Shown here: positions 32,457 through 41,925 of the stretch, piece by piece
Position numbering within the stretch: position 1 is the first letter of the stretch
Layout: every line of letters starts with the position of its first letter
Position numbers and translations under genes: made by a program
NCBI RefSeq assembly: GCF_014897675.1
Contig: NZ_JABUXU010000018.1
Span: 1-64,000 of the forward strand
From: Advenella sp. FME57
GTDB taxonomy: Bacteria > Pseudomonadota > Gammaproteobacteria > Burkholderiales > Burkholderiaceae_B
DNA: 64,000 nucleotides
Reading direction: 5' to 3'
Notes under the pieces: model-generated
Databases searched by the model: none
What the model was told of the DNA's origin: nothing
What the model saw: the letters and a program-made list of their open reading frames with translations, nothing else

Positions 32457-32717
32457 TCATACTGTGCCCAAATCCGTAAATTTAAAAAAAGACGGAAATG
32501 CTGGGGTTCAATGATGCGGCTGCATTTCGAAAAGCCTTGAAACGATGGACGGGAAAAGGGCCAGCCCAGTTTCGGCGATAGCGACACCGTTGATGTATTT
32601 GACTTTCAATAGGCTGTGTGTACATACAAGGACCCCGATCGATATAACAAACGGCAATACTTTGTTGAGTTATAAATTAATACTCAATCAAGTACTCGAT
32701 TTCTGCCGGGAAAAAAT

Positions 32718-33701
32718 TCACGTTCCCTTTATGCCAGCCGCTTTGATTACCTGAGTCCATTTTCGCGTTTCGGCATCAATGAATTCGCCGAACTGGGCGG
32801 CGGTACTTTGCCGGGGTTCCAGCCCCAGTGCTGACAGCTTTTGCTGTATGTCTGGATCAGACAACGCCCGATTGATCTGCTCATCCAGTCGTTTCACAAT
32901 ATCTGCAGGTACAGCAGCCGGGGCCATGAATCCATACCAGCCGGATGCAACGACATCCGATAACCCCTGTTCACTCAGCGGGGCCGCTGCGGGATAAATT
33001 GCACTAGGCGTGGTAGAGGCTACGCCAAGCACACGCAAGCTTCCGCTGCGGATGTGCGGAAGTGCGGCCGTGATTGCGGTCAGCGTCGCGTCAATTCGTC
33101 CCCCGGCTAGTAAATCGGTATAAGCAGCAACATCGCCGCGATATTGAACGGTAAGTCCCTTTACTTTTGCATTGCGAAAGAGTAGTTCGCTGGCCAGGTG
33201 AGGTAACGAGCCATAGCCTGGAGAACCAAAAGTCAAACCCTTGGATTGCGCTTTTCCGTAGCTGATCAAATCCTTGACAGAACCTATCGATGTTTTTGCA
33301 TTGACAACCAAAAAAAGTGGTGCTACTGCGGTCATGGCGACAGGTTGCAGATCCTTGCGCGGATCATATTGCAGCGGTCCATACAGTGCTTCCAGCGTTG
33401 CGTAGGGCGCCGCAGCATACAAAATGGTGTATCCGTCATTCGGTGCATGTGCGACGAAGCTATTGCCAACCCGCGTTCCGGCCCCGGTTTTGTTCTCGAC
33501 AATAAAAGCCTGTCCCAGATGCCGTGCAAGATAGTCGCCAATCATTCGCGCGGACAGATCATTAGGGCCACCAACTCCATAGGGTGAGACAATTTTAACC
33601 GGACGTGACGGCCAGTCTTCCCGGGAAAATGCCCGTGGAGCGAGGCCGCTGCAGATACCCGCAACAGCCGTTCCCAACAACATGCGTCGATTTATTCCCA
33701 T
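32718..33701 (-). CDS. Bug-family (TTT) periplasmic solute-binding protein
   Basis: This 327-residue protein begins M-G-I-N-R-R-M-L-L-G-T, a signal with an Arg pair that could be Tat-like, cleaved after about residue 26. Hallmarks: W-P-S-R-P-V-K-I-V-S-P-Y-G-V-G-G-P-N-D, V-E-N-K-T-G-A-G-T and V-Q-Y-R-G-D-V. AGGAG lies 8 bases before the ATG. It is divergent from a LysR gene that probably controls it. The permease partner is not adjacent. Confidence 0.9.
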   Translation of the reverse strand: MGINRRMLLGTAVAGICSGLAPRAFSREDWPSRPVKIVSPYGVGGPNDLSARMIGDYLARHLGQAFIVENKTGAGTRVGNSFVAHAPNDGYTILYAAAPYATLEALYGPLQYDPRKDLQPVAMTAVAPLFLVVNAKTSIGSVKDLISYGKAQSKGLTFGSPGYGSLPHLASELLFRNAKVKGLTVQYRGDVAAYTDLLAGGRIDATLTAITAALPHIRSGSLRVLGVASTTPSAIYPAAAPLSEQGLSDVVASGWYGFMAPAAVPADIVKRLDEQINRALSDPDIQQKLSALGLEPRQSTAAQFGEFIDAETRKWTQVIKAAGIKGT

Positions 33702-33849
33702 TATTGTCTCCTGGTTATTTGAATCGTTGTACCGCTGGCGGGTCGCCTGACAAGCAGGGCAGGCGCAGACCTGCTGATATAATAGGTCGCCGGCTCTATA
33801 CGGACAAGCTTGATTTTCTTTTCAATTTAAAGGCCTGGGTTATAAATCC

Positions 33850-34770
33850 ATGTATGATTCCGAACCGAAGCGACGCGCCTCTACGCCGGAAATCACGCTC
33901 CGTCAGTTGCGTGCATTCCTTGCCGTTCTTGAATCCGGCAGTTTTTCAGAGGCCGCCAGTACAATGCATTTGTCGCAGGCGGCACTCAGCGGTCTGGTCA
34001 AGGAGCTGGAAAGCCGATTGGGCGTACGTCTGCTGGATCGTGATACGCGCAATGTTAGCGCATCGCCAGTAGGTGTCGCATTTGAACCCCTGGTGCGTCG
34101 ACTGCTTGGTAATTTGGAAGAGGCCCTGGAGAGTGTTACTAACCTCAAGGAGTTGCGCAGGGGCGTGGTACGCGTTGCCGCGCCGGAGCCTTTATCCTGT
34201 ACGTTGCTTCCTGAGCTCATCGCTCGCTATGAGAAACAGAATCCGGGTATTGACGTCCGATTTGAAGATGTGCCCATCGAACAGGTATTGTCTCGTCTGC
34301 ATAGCGGCAGTGCAGACATCGGATTTGGGCCGGAAGGCGTGCCGGTTGACGAGGCTATACAAGCTCATATGGTCAGGGCCGATCCGCTATGGGTAGCCTT
34401 ACGACGGGATGATCCGTTAGCGGCAAACAAATCGGTATGCTGGAAGGAACTGAGCAACAGGCCACTCATCAACTATATGCCTAACCTCACCGTAAACGTA
34501 TTGAGCAACGTACCACAACGACACCATCCTCCCAGAATTATTTCCGTGCATCGCGTCAATACTGCGCTTTCCATGTTGCGGGTTCGCCATGGCTACGTGA
34601 TCTGTCCATCGATGGCCCGAGATCTGGCAGAGGGATTTGGCTTGACGTTTCGTCCGTTATCACAACCTACTGTCACTTGGCGTATCGCAGTCTTCGCTAG
34701 GCACCGGTCATCATTGTCTCCGGCGGTGGAGAGCTTTCTTGATTTCACCCTGAATACACCATCGGCGTGA
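33850..34770 (+). CDS. LysR-family transcriptional regulator
   Basis: This is a 306-residue protein. The winged helix is at residues ~12-75 (R-Q-L-R-A-F-L-A-V-L-E-S-G-S-F-S-E-A-A, Q-A-A-L-S-G-L-V-K-E-L-E, G-V-R-L-L-D-R-D-T-R), then the effector domain. It is divergent from the Bug gene at 32718-33701 and upstream of the large acyl-CoA synthetase fusion gene, so it may regulate either or both. Confidence 0.9.
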   Translation: MYDSEPKRRASTPEITLRQLRAFLAVLESGSFSEAASTMHLSQAALSGLVKELESRLGVRLLDRDTRNVSASPVGVAFEPLVRRLLGNLEEALESVTNLKELRRGVVRVAAPEPLSCTLLPELIARYEKQNPGIDVRFEDVPIEQVLSRLHSGSADIGFGPEGVPVDEAIQAHMVRADPLWVALRRDDPLAANKSVCWKELSNRPLINYMPNLTVNVLSNVPQRHHPPRIISVHRVNTALSMLRVRHGYVICPSMARDLAEGFGLTFRPLSQPTVTWRIAVFARHRSSLSPAVESFLDFTLNTPSA

Positions 34771-34999
34771 TTGACCTTACCCCTTGTGCAAGATGAACAT
34801 ACAATGCCTGGCTTTCGCCAGTTTTGTAGATCAAAAGCTCAATACCAATTAATAATTTATTATTATAAAACTATCATAAATTACAGTTTGTCTTATAAAA
34901 GGCAGCTCGCTATCATGGCTCGGTCGTCTCTATGGGTTTAAAAAGTTGAACCTGTTGTGCATTCCGCAGAGACATATCACGCGAACACGCAGACAAACC

Positions 35000-37900
35000 A
35001 TGATTCAAGCCAATCTCGACTCTTTTTTATCTCCATGTTCCATTGCTGTCGTTGGTGCATCCTCCAACCCGGATAAGATCGGTACCGTTCCTGTACGTTA
35101 TCTTGTCGAACACGGTTATGACGGTGCGCTATACGCCATCAATCCCAGCGGCCGACAGATTCACGGATGTCCTGCCTTTGCTTCGCTGCTTGCGGTTAAT
35201 CACCCAATAGATCTGGCCATTTTTGCCATTCCGGCAAGCAGCGCCGAGGCGGCGCTGGACGATGCGATTGCCAGTGGGGTCAAAAATATTGTCATGTTTT
35301 CCGCGGGGTTCGCAGAAGCCGGACAAGCAGGTAGCCTGGCGCAGGATCGGTTTTCGAGCAGAGCCCGGGCTGCCGGCATTCGGATACTTGGTCCTAATTG
35401 TCTGGGGTTCATGAACATTGCCCGCTCTGTGTATGCCACCTTTTCCCCAGTATTGAATGTCGGCCTGGCCAACCCAGGCCCCATTGGCATCGTGAGCCAG
35501 AGTGGGGCCTTCGGTGCCTATGCATATGCCATGGCACAGCGGCGCGGTGTTGGCCTGTCGAAGTGGATAACGACGGGAAATGAGTCGGATATTGATATTG
35601 CGGACTGCATAGCCTGGATGGCATGTGATCCAGATACTAAAATCATCATGGCCTATCTTGAAGGTTGCCGCAACGGAGTCAAGTTACGACAAGCCCTGGA
35701 GCTGGCTCGCGCTGCAGGAAAGCCGGTGGTACTTGTCAAGGTGGGACGCACCAGACAGGGAGCGCAGGCAGCAGCGTCGCACACCGCAGCCTTGGCAGGC
35801 GACGATGCTGTCTATGATGCCATGTTCCGTCAATGTGGCGTCTGGCGAGCCCGCTCGATCGAGGAATTTTTTGATATTGCCCAAGGCCTCGCCGTGGCTG
35901 GAACCCCAGTCAACAGCCGCCTGGGTTTGCTTACGGTATCCGGCGGCGTGGGCGCCATGATGGCAGATGACGCGGCTGACGCATCAATTGACCTAGCACC
36001 TTTATCACCTGCAGTTCAAGCGTTGATTCGGAGTCACATACCTCTGGCGGTTACCGACAATCCTGTTGATTTGACCGGTCAGGTAACCACCGAACCGGAA
36101 CTGATCGAACTGGCTGCCCGAGCCATGCTGGGGGAAGCAGATTATGGCAACCTTCTTATATTCCTTGCTGCCTATGGTAGCACCCCGATCATGCAGCGAC
36201 TTCAGCGCCAGCTGGCCCAGGATTTGCGATGCGATTTCCCAGACCGAGTGATAATCTTCAGTGCGCTTATCGATGCTGAACAACAGCAGATGCTCGAGGC
36301 GTTGGGTTGTCTGTGTTTTGCGGATCCGGCAAGAGCCATTCGCGTTCTGGCCGCCATGAACTTTTTTGCAGCCCACAATGAACGGCCTTTAACACCGGAC
36401 CAACCAAAGGGCGAGACCGTTCGCCTGCATCGCGAGGTCTACAATGAGGCCGAGGCGATGGATCTATTGGCCAGTTTTGGCTTTTCTACCGTCCCGTTGC
36501 GTCAAGCCCGATCTCGCGATGATGCAACTGCCTGCGCCCGTGATCTGGGTTTTCCCGTGGTCATGAAGGTATTGTCCGCCGACATTATCCACAAGAGCGA
36601 TGCAGGTGGTGTTGTCTTGAATATACGGGATGAAAACGAAGCCGGTAACGCTTATGACAGTATAGTGGCAGCGGTGGGCAGTGCAGAACCAACTGCTGAG
36701 TTAGACGGCGTGCTTATTGCACCAATGATCAGGGGGGGTATCGAATGCATTCTTGGCGTGCGTCAAGACCCCTCGCTGGGGGCTGTTGTCATGTTGGGAT
36801 CGGGTGGCATCAATGTCGAATTGATGGGCGATATTGCACTCAGGCTCGCGCCTGTCAATCGTGAGCAGGCTCAGGAGATGATCAGCGAATTGAAAATAGC
36901 TCCCCTGTTAACCGGTGCTCGAGGTTTATCAAGCGCGGACGTCAACGCCCTTACTGATGCCATCGTGCGCATCTCGCAATTCGCACTTTCGGCTGGCAAT
37001 AGCCTCGTTTCATTGGAAATAAATCCAATTATGGTGATGCCTGAAGGCCAAGGTGCAATCGCGCTGGATGCCGTTTTATTGACCCGCTCCCCAATGTCTG
37101 CGGCACAACCAGACACTTGTTCTGCCGTCATGACCACATTGCCGCTATTTGAGATGGCACGTATGCGAGCGGCAACAACCCCGCGACGTCATTCCGTACA
37201 GGGTTTTGCTGGAGATGCTCCCGACTCAAGCATGCGCTGGGTGAATCAATTTACGCATACACGCCGCTTGCGAAACCCTGACGATAAGGAAGTTGTCACA
37301 CCCAATAACGACACATTGTTTTCGAATGCCTGGCTTGATTTGTCTGCAGGCCCATTGATAATCGACGTGCCGGCCTTCGGTTCTCGCTATTGGGTGTTGG
37401 GGTTCCTTGATGCCTGGACGAATCCGTGGGCCTATGCGGGGCGGCGAACGACTGGAGGTAAGGCGCAACGGCTGTTCGTCCACGGGCCTGGCTGGGATGG
37501 GGAAATCCCTGCGGGGATGCATGTCATTAGTGCGCCCAGTGAAGATGTATGGATCATTGGACGTATCCTGGTGGATGCAGATTCTACAGATCTTGCGAAG
37601 GTGCATGCTCTGCAAGATCGCTTTGCTATCTACCGGCCCGACGGTGCACCGGCGCTGTCTACCGTTGATTGTCTTATCGATAATCGGGATACGGGCATAC
37701 CGGATGCGAGCGAATACTTGCGCGTGCTGGATATGATGCTCAGACGTAATCCTCCTGCGGCGCCGTTGCCGGGATGGCCGCCGGCCACATGCGACATTCA
37801 TACAGCACTGGACGAGGTTTACACCAATTTGCGCGAAGTGGCCAATTCATCAGCGCTGGGTGACGGATGGACGACTGCTATCAATATACGCACCGGGTTC

Positions 37901-38344
37901 AAGGACGACATTGTGACGCGGGCAAGAGTAGCACGCAATTGGATTGGTACGCTGGGAATTGACGAGGCGATGTATATCATGGCTGAAGTCGATGCAAGAG
38001 ACGAGGCGCTGACAGGAGAACGACGCTATGTCTTGCGCTTTGCGCCCGGGGAAGGACCGAAAGTCGATGCTTTTTGGTCGATCACCTTGTATCGCCGCAG
38101 CGACTGCCTGCTTGTTGCCAATCCGATCAATCGATATTCCATTGGTGACCGGACACAAGGTTTGCGTCGCGATGCAGATGGCGGTTTGAGTATTGCCATT
38201 CAGGCAGATAACCCCGGGTTAGGAAAAAACTGGTTGCCGGCGCCGCCAGGAGAAAATTTCTATCTGACCTTGCGCCTATACCAGCCGCAACGACCACATC
38301 TAGAAGGTACGTTTTCTTATCCGGCAATTGAGCGAATAGATTGA
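35000..38344 (+). CDS. NDP-forming acyl-CoA synthetase fused to DUF1254-DUF1214
   Basis: This is a 1114-residue fusion from the ATG at 35000. Residues 1-135 are a CoA-binding Rossmann domain (I-A-V-V-G-A-S-S-N-P-D-K-I-G). About 145-460 form the succinyl-CoA-ligase-like part, with the phosphohistidine motif S-H-T-A-A-L-A-G. About 480-700 are an ATP-grasp domain (G-F-P-V-V-M-K-V-L-S, H-K-S-D-A-G-G-V). These give a complete ATP/ADP acyl-CoA ligase of about 710 residues. The remaining 400 residues match DUF1254 (T-P-N-N-D-T-L-F-S-N-A-W-L-D-L near 770) and DUF1214 (F-W-S-I-T-L-Y-R, N-P-I-N-R-Y-S-I-G-D-R-T, N-W-L-P-A-P). The two parts are normally separate proteins. The DUF pair is usually secreted, but here it would be cytosolic. 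Confidence 0.88.
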   Translation: MIQANLDSFLSPCSIAVVGASSNPDKIGTVPVRYLVEHGYDGALYAINPSGRQIHGCPAFASLLAVNHPIDLAIFAIPASSAEAALDDAIASGVKNIVMFSAGFAEAGQAGSLAQDRFSSRARAAGIRILGPNCLGFMNIARSVYATFSPVLNVGLANPGPIGIVSQSGAFGAYAYAMAQRRGVGLSKWITTGNESDIDIADCIAWMACDPDTKIIMAYLEGCRNGVKLRQALELARAAGKPVVLVKVGRTRQGAQAAASHTAALAGDDAVYDAMFRQCGVWRARSIEEFFDIAQGLAVAGTPVNSRLGLLTVSGGVGAMMADDAADASIDLAPLSPAVQALIRSHIPLAVTDNPVDLTGQVTTEPELIELAARAMLGEADYGNLLIFLAAYGSTPIMQRLQRQLAQDLRCDFPDRVIIFSALIDAEQQQMLEALGCLCFADPARAIRVLAAMNFFAAHNERPLTPDQPKGETVRLHREVYNEAEAMDLLASFGFSTVPLRQARSRDDATACARDLGFPVVMKVLSADIIHKSDAGGVVLNIRDENEAGNAYDSIVAAVGSAEPTAELDGVLIAPMIRGGIECILGVRQDPSLGAVVMLGSGGINVELMGDIALRLAPVNREQAQEMISELKIAPLLTGARGLSSADVNALTDAIVRISQFALSAGNSLVSLEINPIMVMPEGQGAIALDAVLLTRSPMSAAQPDTCSAVMTTLPLFEMARMRAATTPRRHSVQGFAGDAPDSSMRWVNQFTHTRRLRNPDDKEVVTPNNDTLFSNAWLDLSAGPLIIDVPAFGSRYWVLGFLDAWTNPWAYAGRRTTGGKAQRLFVHGPGWDGEIPAGMHVISAPSEDVWIIGRILVDADSTDLAKVHALQDRFAIYRPDGAPALSTVDCLIDNRDTGIPDASEYLRVLDMMLRRNPPAAPLPGWPPATCDIHTALDEVYTNLREVANSSALGDGWTTAINIRTGFKDDIVTRARVARNWIGTLGIDEAMYIMAEVDARDEALTGERRYVLRFAPGEGPKVDAFWSITLYRRSDCLLVANPINRYSIGDRTQGLRRDADGGLSIAIQADNPGLGKNWLPAPPGENFYLTLRLYQPQRPHLEGTFSYPAIERID

Positions 38345-38477
38345 ATTTAGATGAGTCTATGACAATCGTGAACTAAATATTGCGTCTGCATGAACCTCAT
38401 TGCGTTCATAATTGCTCTTGGATTGGTCATACCGCCAGTCGCGCCGGAACACCCACGTCAACAGGAAGTGAAGTCAT

Positions 38478-39488
38478 ATGCGAGCCATAACGATAAACCG
38501 ATACGGAGGCCCAGAAGTCGTCCAGTACGAAAATGATGTACCCGTTCCCCAGCCACGCGAGGGAGAGGTTCTGGTTGCAATAGCATGCGCCGGCATCAAT
38601 TTCATGGACATTCACACCCGGCAAGGTAAGTACGAAAATTCCGACACTTATGCAGTACGAGCACCGTGTACTCTTGGAATGGAAGGAGCAGGCACTATCG
38701 TTGCGTTGGGCGAAGGTGTAGATTTCTTGCATGTAGGGCAGCGCGTGGCATGGTGTATCTCCTGGGGCAGTTTTGCTGAATATGCTTGCGTTCCCGCCTC
38801 GCTCATCGCTGTAATTCCCGACGAGATAGGTTTCGATGTCGCAGCCGCTGCGATGTTCCAAGGATGTACCGCTCACTATTTGGTGAACGATGTTGCCGAA
38901 TTAAAGCAGGGGATGGATTGTCTGGTCCATGCGGCATCCGGTAGCATCGGCCAGATCCTCATCCAAATGGCCAAGCTCGCCGGCGCAACGGTGTACGCTA
39001 CAGCGAGTAGCGAAGAGAAAAGGGTGACAGCCACTCAGCGCGGAGCCGACGTTGTACTTCCCTACGAGGGCGGGCTATTCGCTGACCGGGTTCGGGAACT
39101 CACGTTGGGTAGTGGGGTTCACGTCGTTTTCGATTCGTTAGGAAAAACGACTCTACGCGACAGCATGCGAGCCACACGCACGCGCGGTCTTGTCATCAAT
39201 TACGGGAATGTTTCAGGCTCCGTTAACGATCTTGACCCCTATGAGCTCGGAGAGCAAGGATCGCTATTTCTTACCCGTCCGCGTTTGGCAGATTATATGG
39301 TAGGCCACGCAACAGTCCAGCGTCGCGCAGATGCGATATTTTCTGCAATTTTGGATAGTCAATTATTTATTGATATTGCCGCCTGCACGACTTTCGAAGA
39401 GATACCAAGCGTTCACGCAGCAATTGAAGCGCGGCAACAAATTGGCAAATGCGTTGCGTGGATTGGCCCGCGCGACGTTTCTGGTTAG
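38478..39488 (+). CDS. Zinc-free quinone oxidoreductase (medium-chain dehydrogenase family)
   Basis: This 336-residue protein has an N-terminal GroES-like fold (Y-G-G-P-E-V-V-Q, G-E-V-L-V-A-I, A-G-I-N-F-M-D-I) and a Rossmann domain with H-A-A-S-G-S-I-G-Q. The catalytic zinc ligands of alcohol dehydrogenases are missing, which places it among NADPH:quinone reductases. It follows the acyl-CoA synthetase fusion by 133 bases on the same strand and may act on an enone in the same pathway. Confidence 0.88.
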   Translation: MRAITINRYGGPEVVQYENDVPVPQPREGEVLVAIACAGINFMDIHTRQGKYENSDTYAVRAPCTLGMEGAGTIVALGEGVDFLHVGQRVAWCISWGSFAEYACVPASLIAVIPDEIGFDVAAAAMFQGCTAHYLVNDVAELKQGMDCLVHAASGSIGQILIQMAKLAGATVYATASSEEKRVTATQRGADVVLPYEGGLFADRVRELTLGSGVHVVFDSLGKTTLRDSMRATRTRGLVINYGNVSGSVNDLDPYELGEQGSLFLTRPRLADYMVGHATVQRRADAIFSAILDSQLFIDIAACTTFEEIPSVHAAIEARQQIGKCVAWIGPRDVSG

Positions 39489-39800
39489 ACTGCCGAAAAT
39501 AAAACAGTTTTTTTCGTGAAGGTGCTCCGTCTTTGATTAATCGATGTTGCGCTCGCGTGGTTGACGCGAAGCAGTTATTGCGCGACTGCTCTAGCGGCGC
39601 AAAAGAAGTTGTCCGCTCTGACATTAGATGCGTGGGAAGGAAATACGCAACAGTTGGAAGAAAGAACTAAAACCGAATCAAAAAAGGGGCAACAAGCAAT
39701 GCTTGACGCAAAGGTAACCCCGGAATAGATCCTTTTCGTACATCTACTGGCAGTAGCATTATTGCTGATTGGATGAGCGTCCAACTTCACTGACGACGAT

Positions 39801-39932
39801 TTATTGTGACGGCAGTGAAGTTGGCGGAGGTGCGTCGGCTGGCATGGGAGGGGCACCAGTGTAGTGGCCTTGGTACACGCCACAGCCGGAGAGAGCGATG
39901 AGAATGGCAGATATGGCGACAAATTTTTGCAT
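39801..39932 (-). CDS. Small lipoprotein, 43 residues
   Basis: This short minus-strand gene has a lipoprotein signal peptide (A-I-S-A-I-L-I-A-L-S-G-C) with lipidated Cys at position 17, then G-V-Y-Q-G-H-Y-T-G-A-P-P-M-P-A-D and a Pro-rich end. No strong ribosome site is seen. It stands alone in an otherwise gene-poor stretch (39489-40661). Small Pro-rich lipoproteins of this kind are common in Alcaligenaceae; function unknown. Confidence 0.5.
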   Translation of the reverse strand: MQKFVAISAILIALSGCGVYQGHYTGAPPMPADAPPPTSLPSQ

Positions 39933-40661
39933 GATGATTCAGGACCTGGAATGGGGGAATGGGAGTCGAATATCTTGTGCATCGACTTTCTACAAAAATC
40001 AAATACCAATCAAACAACAACTAGACCGACTTACTCCTTTTCAATAACGGAGCAGTCAATCAGCCTGAGAGGCAAGCAATTCTCACTCAACAAATATGGT
40101 TTTCAATAATCCACTGGCGTTGGATTTATGAACAATGTTCGGCCATCCAACCCTGAATTCACTTCTTTGGTACAGACCTATCAGATTGATCTTTTCGACA
40201 CTGTTCATTAACAAAATCCCGCGATGACGCTTTAAATATTTGCATGATTTTCATGCACTGAAGCGCACGGCACAAAAAATGACGCCCTGCCGGGAGACAA
40301 ACAAACCCGGAAGGGCGATGCAGTCAATTGAAGGGTAAAGGGACAATTAATTGCATAGGCAAATATTAACCGGTCAATAAATATTTGTCAAAATAAAGCT
40401 GTGATTGGACTAAGTGGTGAAACACGACCGAACAGTTAGGGCGCAGCCCATACGCAGTCGCATGTGGAATAGAAGTTTTCCATAAGGAATATTTCTTATT
40501 TTTTTAAATATAAAAGTAACTCATTGTTAAAAATAGACGGTTTTTTATCGTCAGTTAACAGAAGATGAAAGATAATAATAAGCAGCCCCCTTCATTTTCG
40601 TCAGACAGACTTTGTTTCTCCTCTACACTTTTTCTACCTGATCATTAGGGTATCAACCGGT
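39933..40661. other. Gene-poor region upstream of ectR
   Basis: No supported ORF was found on either strand in these 729 bases. It holds a terminator-like hairpin (40272-40316, minus strand) and leads into the ect promoter at 40662. Confidence 0.4.
40272..40316 (-). terminator. Terminator-like hairpin reading on the minus strand
   Basis: GCCCT-G-CCGGG (40284-40294) pairs with CCCGG-A-AGGGC (40306-40316). On the minus strand the stem is followed within about five bases by six T. It could insulate the ect promoter from, or end, an unrecognised minus-strand transcript. Confidence 0.5.
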
Positions 40662-40690
40662 TTGACAGCAATCATTCGATCGCATATGAT
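40662..40690 (+). promoter_or_regulatory. Near-consensus sigma-70 promoter of the ect operon
   Basis: TTGACA (40662-40667), exactly 17 bases, then TATGAT (40685-40690), five of six matches. Transcription would start near 40697. This makes the longest ectR frame (from 40662) impossible and supports the ATG at 40740. Osmotic control presumably acts here through EctR. Confidence 0.75.
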
Positions 40691-40739
40691 TAGTGCTGAA
40701 ATGATTTTAAAGGGAAGCGATTTCTCTATACAATTAATT

Positions 40740-41285
40740 ATGAGTAAAACAATTAATATGCAAACTCAATATGACATTCGTATCCTTAGCGCGCTGCGCC
40801 GCATAACCCGGGCTATCGCCGTGCACTCACGGCAACTTGCCGCCTACAGCAACGTGACAGCGCCGCAGTTGATCTGCCTGGGCGCCATTGTTGAGAACGG
40901 GCCCATTACGGCTACCTCCATCAGCCGCAAAATACACGTCAGTCCCAGCACCGTCGTCGGTATTCTTGACCGTCTGGAAGACAAGGGCTGGATTCGTCGC
41001 GAGCGTGGCAGGGAAGATCGCCGTATTGTGTTTATAACTGCGACCGAGGCCGGCATTGAATTGGTCAGGGCAACGCCATCGCCCATTCAGACCAAGCTGA
41101 CAGATGCGCTGAAGGATTTACCAGAGACAGAACAGGCCGACATTACGACGTCGCTTGAAAAAATTGTCATGCTCATGGAGGCACACAGCGTTGTGGCGCA
41201 TGAGATTTCCAATGAACCGGCATCACCCATCCTGGATGTTCCAGTGGCTGATGCCTCGCACCCAGAATCCGGAATTTTAATTTGA
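40740..41285 (+). CDS. ectR: MarR-family regulator of ectoine synthesis, EctR
   Basis: This is a 181-residue MarR protein. The winged helix spans about residues 28-115: V-T-A-P-Q-L-I-C-L-G-A-I, S-P-S-T-V-V-G-I-L-D-R-L and the wing R-G-R-E-D-R-R-I-V-F. Position directly before ectA identifies it as the EctR type seen in halotolerant bacteria. The ATG at 40740 lies downstream of the promoter; an ATG at 40758 is also possible. It acts as a repressor of ectABC in methylotrophs, as I recall. Its stop codon overlaps the ectA start. Confidence 0.88.
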   Translation: MSKTINMQTQYDIRILSALRRITRAIAVHSRQLAAYSNVTAPQLICLGAIVENGPITATSISRKIHVSPSTVVGILDRLEDKGWIRRERGREDRRIVFITATEAGIELVRATPSPIQTKLTDALKDLPETEQADITTSLEKIVMLMEAHSVVAHEISNEPASPILDVPVADASHPESGILI

Positions 41286-41848
41286 TTGACACGGCACTCA
41301 CCACATCTCAAACGCATTCGCAACAATCCCATGCGGCAGGGGCGGCGCAGAAGAACCTGCACCTGCTGAGAACACCTGCCAGAGCCGATGGTTATGACAT
41401 CTGGCAATTGGTTTCCCAGTGCCCGCCATTGGATTTAAATTCGGTATACAGCTATCTGCTGCTGTGTGAGCATTTTGACAAGACCTGCGTGGTCGCGCAG
41501 GCCAATGAGCAAATCGATGGATTTGTCTCAGCCTATCAGCCTCCTGATAAGGCCGACGTATTGTTTATTTGGCAGGTCGCCGTCCACGAGCGTGGGCGCG
41601 GTCATGGACTGGGTCAGCGAATGCTGCAAAGTCTGCTGGAGCGGCCGAACCTGGCGCATATCCGGTACCTGGAAACTACGGTGGGTCCGGACAACGCCGC
41701 TTCTCGTCGTATGTTCGCGGCCGTCGCTCGCAACATGAGCACCGGCATCGCAGAAAGCCCGCTATTTGAACCAGAATTATTCGGGCCTCAAGCGCATGAC
41801 GATGAACGTCTTTTGAAGATTGGGCCGCTCAGGCCAACGCCGGGCTGA
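41282..41848 (+). CDS. ectA: L-2,4-diaminobutyrate N-gamma-acetyltransferase EctA
   Basis: This 188-residue GNAT acetyltransferase has acetyl-CoA loop V-A-V-H-E-R-G-R-G-H-G-L-G (R-G-x-G-x-G/A type) and the EctA-specific stretch P-P-L-D-L-N-S-V-Y-S-Y-L-L-L. It makes N-gamma-acetyl-diaminobutyrate. The only usable start is a TTG at 41282, overlapping the ectR stop codon, so translation is probably coupled to ectR and weak by itself. Confidence 0.93.
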   Translation: MIDTALTTSQTHSQQSHAAGAAQKNLHLLRTPARADGYDIWQLVSQCPPLDLNSVYSYLLLCEHFDKTCVVAQANEQIDGFVSAYQPPDKADVLFIWQVAVHERGRGHGLGQRMLQSLLERPNLAHIRYLETTVGPDNAASRRMFAAVARNMSTGIAESPLFEPELFGPQAHDDERLLKIGPLRPTPG

Positions 41849-41925
41849 GTTCACCAGGGCGTGCCCGGCGTCCGAATGCCTGTAACAGGCATTGTCTTTT
41901 AATATTTAAATAAATAGGAAAAATC

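Noticed and set aside
39538..39728. Open stretch containing A-L-A-A-Q-K-K-L-S-A-L-T-L-D-A-W-E-G-N-T
   Set aside because: It looks slightly coding-like, but has no ATG, no ribosome site and no recognisable family. It could be a gene remnant, but the evidence is too thin.
39575..40009. 144-residue minus-strand frame
   Set aside because: It overlaps the small lipoprotein gene in another frame. It lacks a signal or domain pattern, while the lipoprotein frame has a proper lipobox.
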